This document shows, in pieces, positions 16,137 through 23,726 of a DNA stretch of 23,726 bases (positions are counted from its first letter, which is position 1; each line of letters opens with the position of its first letter). Made by a program: the position numbers and the translations under genes. Source of the DNA: DASUDX01 sp036275365 (GTDB lineage: Bacteria > Pseudomonadota > Gammaproteobacteria > Nevskiales > Nevskiaceae); NCBI GenBank assembly GCA_036275365.1, contig DASUDX010000066.1:1-23726 (forward strand), given 5' to 3'. The notes below the pieces were generated by a model. It searched no databases. It worked only from the letters and a program-made list of their open reading frames with translations, and was not told where the DNA came from.

Positions 16137-17576
16137 ATGCTCTGGCTGTGCCTGTGGTTTCCCGATCTGCCCGCCGAGGCGCTGGCAGCGGCGGCCGGAA
16201 CCGTCGTGGTGGACAGCCGCGGCAGCCGGCGCTGGCTGGTGGCCCAGGGCGGAGGCTGGACCGCCGCGCTGAACCCGGGCCCGGGTGTAGGCCTGGATCT
16301 GGGCCTGGCCCGGCTGCGCCAGCCCGAGCTGGTTCTGCTCAACCGCCGCCCGGAGGCCGAGCGCAGCCTGCTGCAGAGCCTCGGCCATCGCCTGCATGCC
16401 TATGGCCAGCCGGTGGTGGCGGAGCTGCGGGACCCCCCCGAGCCCGGCCAGCTGCCGCGCGCCCTGCTCTGGCTGGAGGCCGGCGCCAGCCTGCGCCTGT
16501 TCGGCGGTCTGCGCGCCCTGGCCGGGCAGATCCTTGCCGAATACCGCGCCCTGGGTCACCACCTGCGGCTGGCGGTGGCGCCGACCCGGCTGGCTGCCGC
16601 CTGGCTGGTGCAGCAGCCGCGTCCACCGGCCGTGAGCGAGTGGCCGGCCCTGGATGCCGCGCTCGCCGATCTGCCCCTGGCCTGCACCCACTGGCCACTG
16701 AGCCTGCAGACCACCCTGCAGGGGCTCGGGCTGGAGCGGCTGGGCGCGCTCTGGCGGCTGCCGCGCAGCGAGCTGGTGAGCCGCTTCGGCAGCACCCTGC
16801 TGGAGGATCTCGACCAGGCGCGCGGGCGCCTCGCCGAGCTGCATCCGGCCCTCGATCTGCCGGCGCGCTGGCAGCGTCGCTTCGAACTGAGCGGCGAGGT
16901 GGAGAGCCTCGAAGGCCTGCTGTTCCCCCTGCGCCGTCTCTGCGGCGAACTGGAGGGCTGGCTGCGTGCCCACGACCGCGGGCTGCTGCAGCTGGATCTG
17001 CAGCTGCTGCAGGCCGGTGGCCGGCGGCAAGCGGTGTCGGTGTCCTTCGTCACCGCCTGCCGCGAGCGCGAACGCCTGTTCGAGGCGGTGCAGCAGCGTC
17101 TGCTGCGCGAGGGCCTGCAGGCGCCGGCCCGCGAGCTGCGCCTGCAGGCCGGCACCCTCGCCGCCTATACCCCGGTGGCGGGAGACCTGTTCGCCCGCCG
17201 CGGCAGCGAGCAGGCGCTGGAGGCGGCACTGGAACGGCTGCAGGCGCGGCTGGGGCCGGCGCGGGTCTGGCGGCCCGGGCTGCGCGGGGATCACCGTCCG
17301 GAGCGGGCCCAGGAAGCCCGCCCGCTGAACGCGCCGGCCGGTCCTGCGGTCTGGCCCGGGCGGGCGGCGCGGCCCTGTCTGCTGGTCGATCCGCCGCGGC
17401 CGATCGCGCCGCCCCATCTGCCACCCACCGCCGAGGCCGAGCGCATCGAGAGCGGCTGGTGGGATGGTGCCGACTGCCGGCGCGACTACTACCGCTGCCC
17501 GCTCGATGGCGGTCTGGCCTGGGTCTTCCACGACCGCGCCGCCGACCGCTGGTATCTGCAGGGCTGGTGGTCATGA
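16137..17576 (+). CDS. imuB: ImuB, catalytically dead Y-family polymerase-like protein
   Basis: A 479-residue Y-family homologue that acts as scaffold in the ImuA-ImuB-DnaE2 mutasome. The start LWLCLWFPDLPAEAL replaces the HVDMDCF metal-binding motif of active polymerases. The second acidic motif (SIDEAYLD in Pol IV) is replaced by WLEAGASLRLFGG, so both catalytic sites are absent, as is normal for ImuB. The little-finger region runs to about 385. The C-terminal signature RIESGWWDGADCRRDYY and WVFHDRAADRWYLQGWW is clear. I see no convincing QLxLF-type clamp-binding motif. The ATG at 16137 is chosen because the conserved N-terminus starts there; the open frame continues upstream inside imuA. 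The stop overlaps the dnaE2 start by four bases. Confidence 0.94.
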   Translation: MLWLCLWFPDLPAEALAAAAGTVVVDSRGSRRWLVAQGGGWTAALNPGPGVGLDLGLARLRQPELVLLNRRPEAERSLLQSLGHRLHAYGQPVVAELRDPPEPGQLPRALLWLEAGASLRLFGGLRALAGQILAEYRALGHHLRLAVAPTRLAAAWLVQQPRPPAVSEWPALDAALADLPLACTHWPLSLQTTLQGLGLERLGALWRLPRSELVSRFGSTLLEDLDQARGRLAELHPALDLPARWQRRFELSGEVESLEGLLFPLRRLCGELEGWLRAHDRGLLQLDLQLLQAGGRRQAVSVSFVTACRERERLFEAVQQRLLREGLQAPARELRLQAGTLAAYTPVAGDLFARRGSEQALEAALERLQARLGPARVWRPGLRGDHRPERAQEARPLNAPAGPAVWPGRAARPCLLVDPPRPIAPPHLPPTAEAERIESGWWDGADCRRDYYRCPLDGGLAWVFHDRAADRWYLQGWWS

Positions 17577-20500
17577 GCTACGCCGAGCTGGTCTGCCAGT
17601 CCGCCTTCAGCTTCCAGCAGGGCGCCTCGCAGCCGGGCGAGCTGGTGGCGCGCGCCCAGGCCCTGGGCTACCCGGCCCTGGCGCTGACCGACGAGGCCTC
17701 CCTGGCCGGGGTGGTACGCGCCTGGCAGGCCGCCCGCGAGGGAGGGCTGAAGCTGATCGTGGGCAGCCGGCTGCGGGTGCAGAACGGCCCGCAGCTGGTG
17801 CTGCTGGTGCCCGATCGCGCCGCCTACAGCGGGCTGTCCGGGCTGATCACCCGCGCGCGCCGGCGCAGCGCCAAGGGCGACTACCGGCTGCTTGCCGATG
17901 ACCTGCCGCAGGCCCGCGAATGCCTGGCGATCTGGCTGCCCGAGGACGGCGAGCCGGCGGCGGCTGGCGAGGGGCTGCGCGCGGTGTTCGGAGAGCGGCT
18001 GTGGATCGGCCACCGCGCCCGCTGCGATGGGCGCGACGGCGAGCGCCTGGCCGCGCGCGAGGCACTGGCGCGCCAGCTGGACCGGCCGCTGCTGGCCTGT
18101 GGCGAGGTGCTCTACCACGCCCGCGGTCGGCGCGCCCTGCACGATGTGCTCAGCAGCCTGCGCCTGGGCCGGCCGCTGCAGGACTGCGGGCTGGCGCTGG
18201 AAGCCAATGGCGAACGCCATCTGCGCAGCCTGGAGAGCCTGCGCAGGCTCTATCCACCGGCGCTGCTGGCGGAAACCCTGCGGGTGGCCGAGCACTGCCG
18301 CTTCCGCCTGGAAGAACTGCGCTACACCTATCCGCAGGAACTGGTGCCGGCCGGCGAGACGCCCGCCAGCTGGCTGCGCCGGCTCAGCCTGGAAGGCGCC
18401 GCCCGGCGCTGGCCGCAGGGCATTCCCGCGGCCCAGCGCCAGCAGATCGAGCACGAGCTGCAGCTGATCACCGCGATGGGCTGGGAGGCCTTCTTCCTCA
18501 CCGTCGAGGACATCGTGCGCTGGGCACGGGCGCGCGGCATCCTCTGCCAGGGCCGCGGCAGCGCCGCCAATTCCACCGTCTGCTACGCGCTGGGCATCAC
18601 CGAGGTGGACCCGGCGCGCGCCCATCTGCTGTTCGAGCGCTTTCTCTCCAGGGAGCGCGCCGAGGCGCCGGATATCGATGTCGATTTCGAACACCAGCGC
18701 CGCGAGGAAGTGATCCAGTATGTCTACGCCAAGTACGGGCGTGAGCGGGCCGCGCTGGCCGCCACGGTGATCCACTACCGGCCCAAGCTCGCCCTGCGCG
18801 ATGTCGGCCGGGCCCTGGCCATCGAGCCGGATCTGGTCGAGGCGGTGAGCCGGCGCCTGTCCTGGTGGGACCGTCCGGAGACCCTGCCGGAGCGGATGCG
18901 CGCCGCCGGGCTCGATCCGCAGGACCCGCGCCTGGCGCGCTGGCTGCGGCTGGCGCGCGAGCTGCTCGATTTTCCGCGCCACCTGTCCCAGCATGTCGGC
19001 GGCTTCATCATCGCCGACCGTGCCGTCTCCGATCTGGTGCCGGTGGAGAACGCGGCGATGCCGGAGCGCTCGATCATCCAGTGGGACAAGGATGATCTCG
19101 AAGCCCTCGGACTGCTCAAGGTCGACATCCTGGCCCTGGGCATGCTCAGCGCCATCCGCCGCACCCTGGAGCTGGTGAGCCGCTGGCAGGGCCGGCCGAT
19201 GGGCCTGGCCGACATTCCGGCGGACTGCCCGGCCACCTTCGCCATGATCCGCCGCGCCGAGACCCTCGGCGTGTTCCAGATCGAGTCGCGCGCCCAGCAG
19301 GCGATGCTGCCGCGCCTGCAGCCGGAGTGCTTCTACGATCTGGTGATCCAGGTCGCCATCGTGCGCCCGGGGCCGATCCAGGGCGGCATGGTCCATCCCT
19401 ATCTGCGCGCCCGCCAGAACCCGCAGAGCGCCGTGGTACCGCCGGGGCTGGAGAGCGCCCTGCAGCGCACCCTGGGAGTGCCGATCTTCCAGGAGCAGGT
19501 GATGCAGATCGCCGTGCTCGCCGCCGGCTTCAGCGCCGGCGAGGCCGACCAGGTACGCCGCTCCATGGCGGCCTGGAAGCGCAACGGCGGGCTGGAGAAG
19601 TTCCGCGAGCGGCTGCTGTCCGGAATGGCCGCGCGCGGCTATGACCCGGCCTTCGGCGAGCGCATCTACCAGATGGTGCTCGGCTTCGGCAGCTACGGCT
19701 TTCCGGAATCCCATGCCGCCAGCTTCGCCCTGCTGGCCTGGGCGTCCTGCTGGCTCAAGTGCCACCACCCGGCCGCCTTCATCGCCGCCCTGCTCAACAG
19801 CCAGCCGATGGGTTTCTATCCGCCGTCCATGCTGGTGGGCGAGGCGCGCCGGGTGGGGGTGGAGGTGCGCCCGGTGGAGGTGCAGGCGAGCCTCGTCGAC
19901 TGCAGCCTGGAGCCCGGCCCCGGGGGAGCACCGGCGCTGCGGCTGGGGTTCAACCAGATCAACGGGCTGACCGCCGCCGCGGCGGCGCGCATCGAGGCGG
20001 CCCGGCTCGCCGAGGGCCCGTTCCGCTCAACCACGGATCTGCTGCGGCGCGCCGCGCTGGACCGCCGCGATCTCGACGCCCTGGCCCGTGCCGATGCCCT
20101 GCACAGCCTGGCCGGGCATCGCCGCCAGGCCCGCTGGCAGGCGCTGGGTCCGGGCCGGCTGGAGGGTCTGCTGGCCGGCAGCGAGGCGCGCGAAGCCGCG
20201 GTGGCGCTGCCCGCGCCCGAGGAGGGCGAGGAGATCGTGGCCGATTACCAGTCCACCGGGCTGACCCTGCGCCGCCATCCCCTGGCGCTGCTGCGCCCCC
20301 GGCTGGCGCAGCTGGGCGTGGTGCCCTGCGCGGCGCTGGCCACCCGCGCCGCCCGCCAGCGCACCCGGGTGGCGGGGCTGGTGATGTTCCGCCAGCGGCC
20401 GGCCTCGGCCAAGGGGATTCTGTTCATGACCCTCGAGGACGAAAGCGGCATCGTCAATCTGATCGTGCGCCCGGCCCTGCTGGAAGCCCAGCGCGAGCTG

Positions 20501-20638
20501 GTGGTGGGGGCGCAGTGCCTGGCGGTGGAGGGCGAGCTGCAACGCCAGGACGGGGTGACGCATCTGATTGCCGGCCGCTTCAAGAGCCTGGATGCCGAGC
20601 TCGGTGCCCTGCCCGGACTGTCGCGGGATTTCCGCTGA
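17573..20638 (+). CDS. dnaE2: Error-prone DNA polymerase III alpha subunit (DnaE2/ImuC)
   Basis: The translesion polymerase of the SOS cassette, 1021 residues, within the usual DnaE2 range and shorter than replicative DnaE. It starts with a PHP domain (about 1-230), in which the HCxS motif reads VCQS and the later motif TDEASLAGVV, so several metal ligands are lost. The polymerase palm/fingers follow: PDIDVDFE with catalytic Asp367 and Asp369, GRGSAANSTVCYALGIT, and KVDILALGML with the third Asp at 518. Further on are the thumb/fingers motifs (VAIVRPGPIQGGMVHPYL, SYGFPESHAASFALLAW), a helix-hairpin-helix region and an OB fold (about 935-1000). The ATG overlaps the imuB stop. The remaining 86 bases to the next gene hold no clear terminator. 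Confidence 0.96.
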   Translation: MSYAELVCQSAFSFQQGASQPGELVARAQALGYPALALTDEASLAGVVRAWQAAREGGLKLIVGSRLRVQNGPQLVLLVPDRAAYSGLSGLITRARRRSAKGDYRLLADDLPQARECLAIWLPEDGEPAAAGEGLRAVFGERLWIGHRARCDGRDGERLAAREALARQLDRPLLACGEVLYHARGRRALHDVLSSLRLGRPLQDCGLALEANGERHLRSLESLRRLYPPALLAETLRVAEHCRFRLEELRYTYPQELVPAGETPASWLRRLSLEGAARRWPQGIPAAQRQQIEHELQLITAMGWEAFFLTVEDIVRWARARGILCQGRGSAANSTVCYALGITEVDPARAHLLFERFLSRERAEAPDIDVDFEHQRREEVIQYVYAKYGRERAALAATVIHYRPKLALRDVGRALAIEPDLVEAVSRRLSWWDRPETLPERMRAAGLDPQDPRLARWLRLARELLDFPRHLSQHVGGFIIADRAVSDLVPVENAAMPERSIIQWDKDDLEALGLLKVDILALGMLSAIRRTLELVSRWQGRPMGLADIPADCPATFAMIRRAETLGVFQIESRAQQAMLPRLQPECFYDLVIQVAIVRPGPIQGGMVHPYLRARQNPQSAVVPPGLESALQRTLGVPIFQEQVMQIAVLAAGFSAGEADQVRRSMAAWKRNGGLEKFRERLLSGMAARGYDPAFGERIYQMVLGFGSYGFPESHAASFALLAWASCWLKCHHPAAFIAALLNSQPMGFYPPSMLVGEARRVGVEVRPVEVQASLVDCSLEPGPGGAPALRLGFNQINGLTAAAAARIEAARLAEGPFRSTTDLLRRAALDRRDLDALARADALHSLAGHRRQARWQALGPGRLEGLLAGSEAREAAVALPAPEEGEEIVADYQSTGLTLRRHPLALLRPRLAQLGVVPCAALATRAARQRTRVAGLVMFRQRPASAKGILFMTLEDESGIVNLIVRPALLEAQRELVVGAQCLAVEGELQRQDGVTHLIAGRFKSLDAELGALPGLSRDFR

Positions 20639-20649
20639 CCCCGGCCTTG

Positions 20650-20678
20650 TGAACCGAAGCCCTGGCCCCACGGTCAGA
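20650..20678 (+). promoter_or_regulatory. Possible sigma-E-like promoter of the HtrA gene
   Basis: TGAACCG (20650-20656) and GTCAGA (20673-20678) are 16 bases apart, loosely like the envelope-stress consensus GGAACTT-N16-TCAAA. The matches are partial and in GC-rich DNA. I see no sigma-70 promoter in the 86-bp gap, and no good ribosome binding site before the ATG. Confidence 0.25.
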
Positions 20679-20724
20679 GCGCGGCCGGATACCGGCTCCC
20701 TCCTCCCTTCCCTGAAGACTCTCC

Positions 20725-22119
20725 ATGTCCCGCATCCTTCTCAAGGTCGTCGCCCCGCTCGCGGTCGCCGCTGGCATCGGCAGCTTCGCCTTCCTCGGCT
20801 CCGCCCCGACCGCGGTGCAGGCCGACATCAGCATCCCCATGCAGCAGGGCGGCGTGCCCTCGCTGGCCCCCATGCTCAAGGGGGTGCTGCCGGCGGTGGT
20901 GAACATCTCGGTGACCGCCAAGCAGGCCCTGCAGAACCCGCTGATGCAGGATCCCTTCTTCCGCCGCTTCTTCGGCATCCCCGAGGAAGGCCTGCCGCAG
21001 GAGCGCGAGAGCCAGTCGGTGGGTTCCGGGGTGATCGTGGACGCCGCCAAGGGCTATGTGCTGACCAATGCCCATGTGGTGGAAGGCGCCGACAGCATCC
21101 GCGTGCGCCTGACCGATGACCGCGAGTTCGAGGCCAAGCTGATCGGCGCCGACGAGGAGACCGATGTCGCCGTGCTGCAGATCGACGCCAAGGAACTCAA
21201 GGCCCTGACCATCGCCGACTCCGACAAGGCCGAGGTGGGCGACTTCGTCGTCGCCATCGGCTCGCCGTTCGGCCTTCGCCACACCGTCACCTCCGGCATC
21301 GTCTCGGCGGTGGGTCGCAGCACCGGCGGCGCCTACGACGACTTCATCCAGACCGATGCCTCGATCAACCCGGGCAACTCCGGCGGCGCCCTGGTGAACC
21401 TGCGCGGCGAACTGATCGGCATCAACTCGCAGATCCTCTCGCGCACCGGCGGCAACATCGGCATTGGCTTTGCCATCCCCACCAATCTGGCGCGCTCGAT
21501 CATGAACCAGCTGATCGAGTACGGCTCGGTGCAGCGCGGGCGCATCGGCATCGTCGGCCAGGACCTCACCCCCGAGCTCGCCAAGGCCTTCGGCCTGACT
21601 GCCGGCCGCGGCGCGGTGGTGGCCCAGGTGGTGCCGGGCTCGCCGGCGGACAAGGCCGGCCTCAAGAGCGAGGATGTGGTGCTCAAGGCCAACGGCAAGG
21701 AAATCCAGAACTTCGCCCAGCTGCGCGGAACGGTCGGTCTGCTGCGGGTTGGCGAGAAGGTCGATCTGGAGATCCTGCGCGAGGGCAAGACCCGCAAGGT
21801 GACCGTCACCGTCGGCCAGGACAGCGAGCAGGCCGCCGCCGGGGACGAGTTGCATCCGGCTCTGGCCGGCGCCCGCTTCATGCCGCTGGACGATGCCACC
21901 GCGCGCAACGCCCGCACCCAGGGCGTGCTGGTGCAGGCGGTGGAACCGCGGTCGCCGGCCGCCCGCGCCGGGCTGCGGCCCAATGACATCGTCATCGGCA
22001 TCAATCGCCAGCCGGTGACCACCATCGCCGAGTTCAACCGCCTCGCCGGCGTCCGGGGCGGGGAGCTGCTGGTGCATGTGCAGCGCGGCAGCGGGGCGCT
22101 GTTCCTGCTGATCCGCTGA
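20725..22119 (+). CDS. Periplasmic serine protease, DegQ/HtrA (Do) family
   Basis: A 464-residue envelope quality-control protease and chaperone. The export signal covers about residues 1-33 (ending VQA before DIS). The chymotrypsin-like domain carries the triad His117 (TNAHVV), Asp147 (TDVAVLQ) and Ser219 (NPGNSGGAL). Two PDZ domains follow (about 275-365, with GSPADKAGLKSEDVVL, and about 385-460, with SPAARAGLRPNDIVIG). The Q-linker/LA loop after the signal peptide is short (LMQDPFFRRFFGIPEEG), more like DegQ or MucD than DegP. Naming between degQ, degP and mucD is not possible from this alone. The ATG at 20725 begins the signal peptide. It has its own terminator. Confidence 0.95.
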   Translation: MSRILLKVVAPLAVAAGIGSFAFLGSAPTAVQADISIPMQQGGVPSLAPMLKGVLPAVVNISVTAKQALQNPLMQDPFFRRFFGIPEEGLPQERESQSVGSGVIVDAAKGYVLTNAHVVEGADSIRVRLTDDREFEAKLIGADEETDVAVLQIDAKELKALTIADSDKAEVGDFVVAIGSPFGLRHTVTSGIVSAVGRSTGGAYDDFIQTDASINPGNSGGALVNLRGELIGINSQILSRTGGNIGIGFAIPTNLARSIMNQLIEYGSVQRGRIGIVGQDLTPELAKAFGLTAGRGAVVAQVVPGSPADKAGLKSEDVVLKANGKEIQNFAQLRGTVGLLRVGEKVDLEILREGKTRKVTVTVGQDSEQAAAGDELHPALAGARFMPLDDATARNARTQGVLVQAVEPRSPAARAGLRPNDIVIGINRQPVTTIAEFNRLAGVRGGELLVHVQRGSGALFLLIR

Positions 22120-22138
22120 GGCCGCCGAGCGGACGCCG

Positions 22139-22166
22139 GGCCGGCCCCACGGGGCCGGCCTTTTTT
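22139..22166 (+). terminator. Rho-independent terminator behind the HtrA gene
   Basis: GGCCGGCCCC (22139-22148) pairs with GGGGCCGGCC (22151-22160), followed at once by TTTTTT (22161-22166). It lies 19 bases behind the htrA stop and insulates it from the zapB-like/zapA pair. Confidence 0.95.
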
Positions 22167-22240
22167 GTGGGCGGCGCCTGTCTGGGGCCTCAGCGCGCTG
22201 GCTATACTCCGGCCATCGTCGATTCCTGAACGCCCACCCC

Positions 22241-22435
22241 GTGCTGCAGAGCGAGCTTGAACAACTGGAACAGCAGGTGCAGCGGTTGACCGCCGCCTAC
22301 CGCGCCGCGCGTCTGGATGCCCGCCGCGCGATCCAGGAACGCGATCGCCTGCTCGCCCTCAATGGCGAGCTGCGGCGGCGGATCGAGGGAATCGTCGAAC
22401 GGGTGCGCCAGCTGGAAACGGAGAGCGACACATGA
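22241..22435 (+). CDS. Small ZapB-like coiled-coil protein (TIGR02449 type)
   Basis: A 64-residue all-helical protein with heptad-like Leu/Val spacing throughout (SELEQLEQQVQRLTAAYRAA, later LLALNGELRRRIEGIVERV), so almost surely a coiled coil. Genes of this kind stand directly in front of zapA in many gammaproteobacteria and resemble ZapB; a role at the division ring is inference from context. The GTG at 22241 is the only sensible start. No ribosome binding site is visible; a -10 (TATACT, 22203-22208) implies a short leader of about 26 bases. The stop overlaps the zapA ATG by four bases, so the two are translationally coupled. Confidence 0.85.
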   Translation: MLQSELEQLEQQVQRLTAAYRAARLDARRAIQERDRLLALNGELRRRIEGIVERVRQLETESDT

Positions 22436-22791
22436 GCAGTCCCTCGGCAGGTTCGCGGCGCTCCGGCGGCAGCAAGGCCAAGGATCGTGAGAAGGAACCG
22501 CTGAGCCTGACCGTGCGCATCATGGGCCGCGAGTACACGGTGATCTGCCCGCCCGAGGAGCACGAGGCGCTGGTCGCCTCCGCGGATTTCCTCAACGAGC
22601 GGATGACCACCATCCGCAAGCGCGGCAAGGCGCTGGGTGCCGAGCGCATCGCGGTGATGGCAGCGCTCAACATCGCCCGCGAACTGCTGGAGCTGCAGGG
22701 CAGCGAGAAGGTCGCCCCGCCCGATGCCGAGGCCCTCGCCCGCCTGCGCCAGATGCGGCTCGACATCGATTCCACGCTGTCGCTGGAGTGA
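22432..22791 (+). CDS. zapA: Cell division protein ZapA
   Basis: A 119-residue protein that bundles FtsZ filaments at the division site. The family core is plain: LTVRIMGREYTVICPPEEHEA, then FLNERMTTIR, then RIAVMAALNIARELLEL, ending in a helical coiled-coil tail. An N-terminal extension of about 25 charged or Ser-rich residues (SSPSAGSRRSGGSKAKDREK) precedes the core and is probably disordered. The ATG at 22432 overlaps the stop of the small coiled-coil gene. The 6S RNA gene follows within 40 bases, as in many gammaproteobacteria. Confidence 0.95.
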   Translation: MSSPSAGSRRSGGSKAKDREKEPLSLTVRIMGREYTVICPPEEHEALVASADFLNERMTTIRKRGKALGAERIAVMAALNIARELLELQGSEKVAPPDAEALARLRQMRLDIDSTLSLE

Positions 22792-22815
22792 GCCTCGCGG
22801 CCAGCGCCGCTCGGG

Positions 22816-22821
22816 TATAGT
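22816..22821 (+). promoter_or_regulatory. -10 element of the 6S RNA gene
   Basis: TATAGT is followed six bases later by the first base of the closing stem (22828), the right distance for a start point. No good -35 is seen at 17-bp spacing (CCTCGC). Read-through from zapA is also possible. Confidence 0.7.
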
Positions 22822-22827
22822 CGTGGC

Positions 22828-23005
22828 GTGTCTCCCGCGTGGCTGCAGTGCTCCAAAACCCTTGAGCCTAATTGCAAACCCCGGGAACCTTACCCTTGCT
22901 GGCGTGCAGGCCCACCCCGTAGTGGGAAGCCCGATGCCTGGCGCGGTGCCCACTTGAGACGCCTAGTCTCAAGGTCGTGAGTGCTGAGGGGCGCGCAGGA
23001 GACAC
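22828..23005 (+). ncRNA. ssrS: 6S RNA
   Basis: 6S RNA mimics an open promoter and holds sigma-70 RNA polymerase in stationary phase. The proposed RNA is 178 nt, the normal size. Its ends pair as GTGTCTCC (22828-22835) with GGAGACAC (22998-23005), then a C/A mismatch, then GCGTG (22837-22841) with CGCGC (22992-22996). The 5' side of the bubble contains CCCTTGAGCCTAATT (22859-22873), like CCCTGAGCCGATATTT in E. coli. The apical hairpin is CCCAC/GTGGG. The small hairpin in the 3' side of the bubble, CTTGAGAC-GCCTA-GTCTCAAG, is characteristic. Position right behind zapA supports the call. fthC (ygfA), the usual next gene, is absent. No terminator is visible at 23005. Confidence 0.88.
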
Positions 23006-23017
23006 CTTGATTGCCGG

Positions 23018-23164
23018 ACCGCGCCAGCAGGCGCGGTGCCCTGTGACCCTCGGCTGAGACGCCTCGTCTCCAGGTCGTGCCTGCTGGGGGCGGGCAGGCG
23101 TCAGCGCCCTGACTTCTCCCCTCTCACGCCGGCCCCCACGCCTCCTGGCGCGCCGGAGACACGC
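23018..23164 (+). repeat. Diverged partial second copy of the 6S RNA 3' part
   Basis: GGCGCGGTGCCC (22940-22951) recurs exactly at 23030-23041. After a 10-base length difference, the bubble-hairpin stretch TGAGACGCCTxGTCTCxAGG and the following bases up to GCAGG (22955-22999) recur at 23055-23098 with about five changes and one gap. The 3' closing strand GCGCGC-A-GGAGACAC (22991-23005) recurs as GCGCGC-C-GGAGACAC, ending at 23162, after some 56 extra bases. The 5' half of 6S is not repeated. The copy begins with a perfect 8-bp hairpin, ACCGCGCC-AGCA-GGCGCGGT (23018-23037). Bases 23165-23242 up to the next gene hold nothing I recognise beyond a ribosome binding site. Confidence 0.7.
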
Positions 23165-23242
23165 TTTGTCCGTCCGTCACCGACCGCGCTGGATGGCGCA
23201 TGGCAAGCTACCAGCGGGTTTTCGCCGGTGAGGATGTCTCGC

Positions 23243-23726
23243 ATGCTCAGAGCTTTGCCGCGGGTCGGCCTGACCCGTCACGCCCCCACCCGTCTGCTGC
23301 TGCTCAGCGCCGCAGGCCTGCTGCTGCTGTGGAGCCTCAGCCGCGGGCTGCTGCTGCTGCTGAGCGCCGAGCGCTGGCAGGCGGACCTGCTGCCGGGGCT
23401 GCTGGCCACCGGTCTGCGGGTGGATCTGATCGCAGTGGGGGTGGCGCTGGCCCTGCCAATCCTGCTCTGGCCGCTGCTGGCCAGCCGGCACACCGAGGCG
23501 CTGTGGTGGCGGCTGAGCCGCGGCTGGATCGGCCTCATCGCAGTGGCGGCGCTGGTGCTGGAGATCACCACGCCCACCTTCATCTCCCAGTACGAATCGC
23601 GCCCCAACCATCTGGCGGTGGAGTATCTGCGTGACTGGGACAGCGTGCTGCCGATGCTCTGGGTGGGCTTCCGGCTGCCCCTGCTGGCCGGCCTCGGGGT
23701 GCTGCTGGCGGGGCTGCTGCTGGTGG
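23243..23726 (+). CDS. LTA synthase-family sulfatase, N-terminal membrane part
   Basis: The gene runs off the right edge; 161 codons are visible. They encode a membrane region with Leu-rich helices at about 18-40, 52-75, 85-110 and from 140 on, with the family-typical stretch TPTFISQYESRPNHLAVEYL between the third and fourth. This matches the N-terminus of LTA-synthase-family (phosphoglycerol transferase/sulfatase-fold) proteins of gammaproteobacteria, whose catalytic domain would lie beyond the window. The substrate is unknown; related enzymes modify glycans or lipids of the envelope. The ATG at 23243 is preferred to the in-frame ATG at 23234 because GAGG (23230-23233) lies nine bases before it. 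Confidence 0.85.
   Translation, partial: MLRALPRVGLTRHAPTRLLLLSAAGLLLLWSLSRGLLLLLSAERWQADLLPGLLATGLRVDLIAVGVALALPILLWPLLASRHTEALWWRLSRGWIGLIAVAALVLEITTPTFISQYESRPNHLAVEYLRDWDSVLPMLWVGFRLPLLAGLGVLLAGLLLV

Noticed and set aside
17489..19768. A 759-codon open frame antisense to dnaE2
   Set aside because: Typical shadow frame in high-GC DNA: His/Gln/Arg/Ala-rich, no motifs, and the sense strand is clearly dnaE2.
16148..20638. A 1496-codon open frame on the plus strand
   Set aside because: Its first 475 codons are an out-of-frame, Arg/Pro/Ala-rich reading of imuB. The real dnaE2 gene starts at 17573, where the conserved N-terminus begins.
23200..23634. A 144-codon plus-strand frame beside the sulfatase
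   Set aside because: It reads the sulfatase DNA in another frame and gives an Ala/Arg/Pro-rich product without motifs; the frame from 23243 encodes the expected membrane helices.

Overview
The window is about 70% GC and densely packed with genes on both strands. The gene content points to a high-GC gammaproteobacterium: ppsR-ppsA, a desT/desC/desB-type set, a lexA-imuA-imuB-dnaE2 cassette, sohB, an OprF/OmpA-type porin, and zapA followed by 6S RNA. The tmRNA tag reads ANDANYALAA, close to gammaproteobacterial tags. I cannot name the genus; Pseudomonadales, Lysobacterales and Nevskiales are all conceivable.

Left part (1-5.9 kb): the 3' end of an aquaporin gene of the type often seen in arsenic operons runs into the 3' end of ssrA (tmRNA, minus strand). 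A small DUF2937-like membrane protein follows. Then come the divergent pair ppsR (minus) and ppsA (plus), the regulator and the enzyme of phosphoenolpyruvate synthesis from pyruvate. A secreted RNase T2 sits directly behind ppsA, and its end overlaps that of a convergent MoaB/CinA-like gene.

Envelope block (5.9-9.9 kb): two adjacent minus-strand genes both carry calcium-binding thrombospondin type 3 motifs and OmpA-like domains. One is a conventional OmpA/OprF porin behind a strong promoter and ahead of a terminator. The other is an unusual Pro/Ala-rich protein without a barrel. The inner-membrane S49 protease SohB is divergent from the porin.

Lipid block (9.9-12.9 kb): a TetR regulator (DesT-like) faces an operon of a ferredoxin/flavin reductase (DesC-like) and an acyl desaturase (DesB-like). 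Two palindromic operators lie in the gap between them. This is a fatty acid desaturation switch. A basic-tailed hypothetical protein and a PEBP-family protein follow.

SOS block (14.3-20.6 kb): a consensus LexA box precedes lexA, imuA, imuB and dnaE2 in one tightly packed operon, the inducible translesion mutagenesis cassette. A short unknown exported protein diverges from the same box and has no ordinary start codon.

Right part (20.7-23.7 kb): a DegQ/HtrA periplasmic protease with a strong terminator, then a ZapB-like coiled-coil gene overlapping zapA (cell division), then a 6S RNA gene. Behind the 6S RNA lies a diverged second copy of its 3' part that includes a second closing-stem strand. 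The window ends inside an LTA-synthase-family membrane sulfatase gene.

The most interesting observations are the partial tandem 6S RNA duplication with two possible closing helices, the near absence of the tetranucleotide ACGT, the divergent gene at the SOS box, and the barrel-less double OmpA-like protein.
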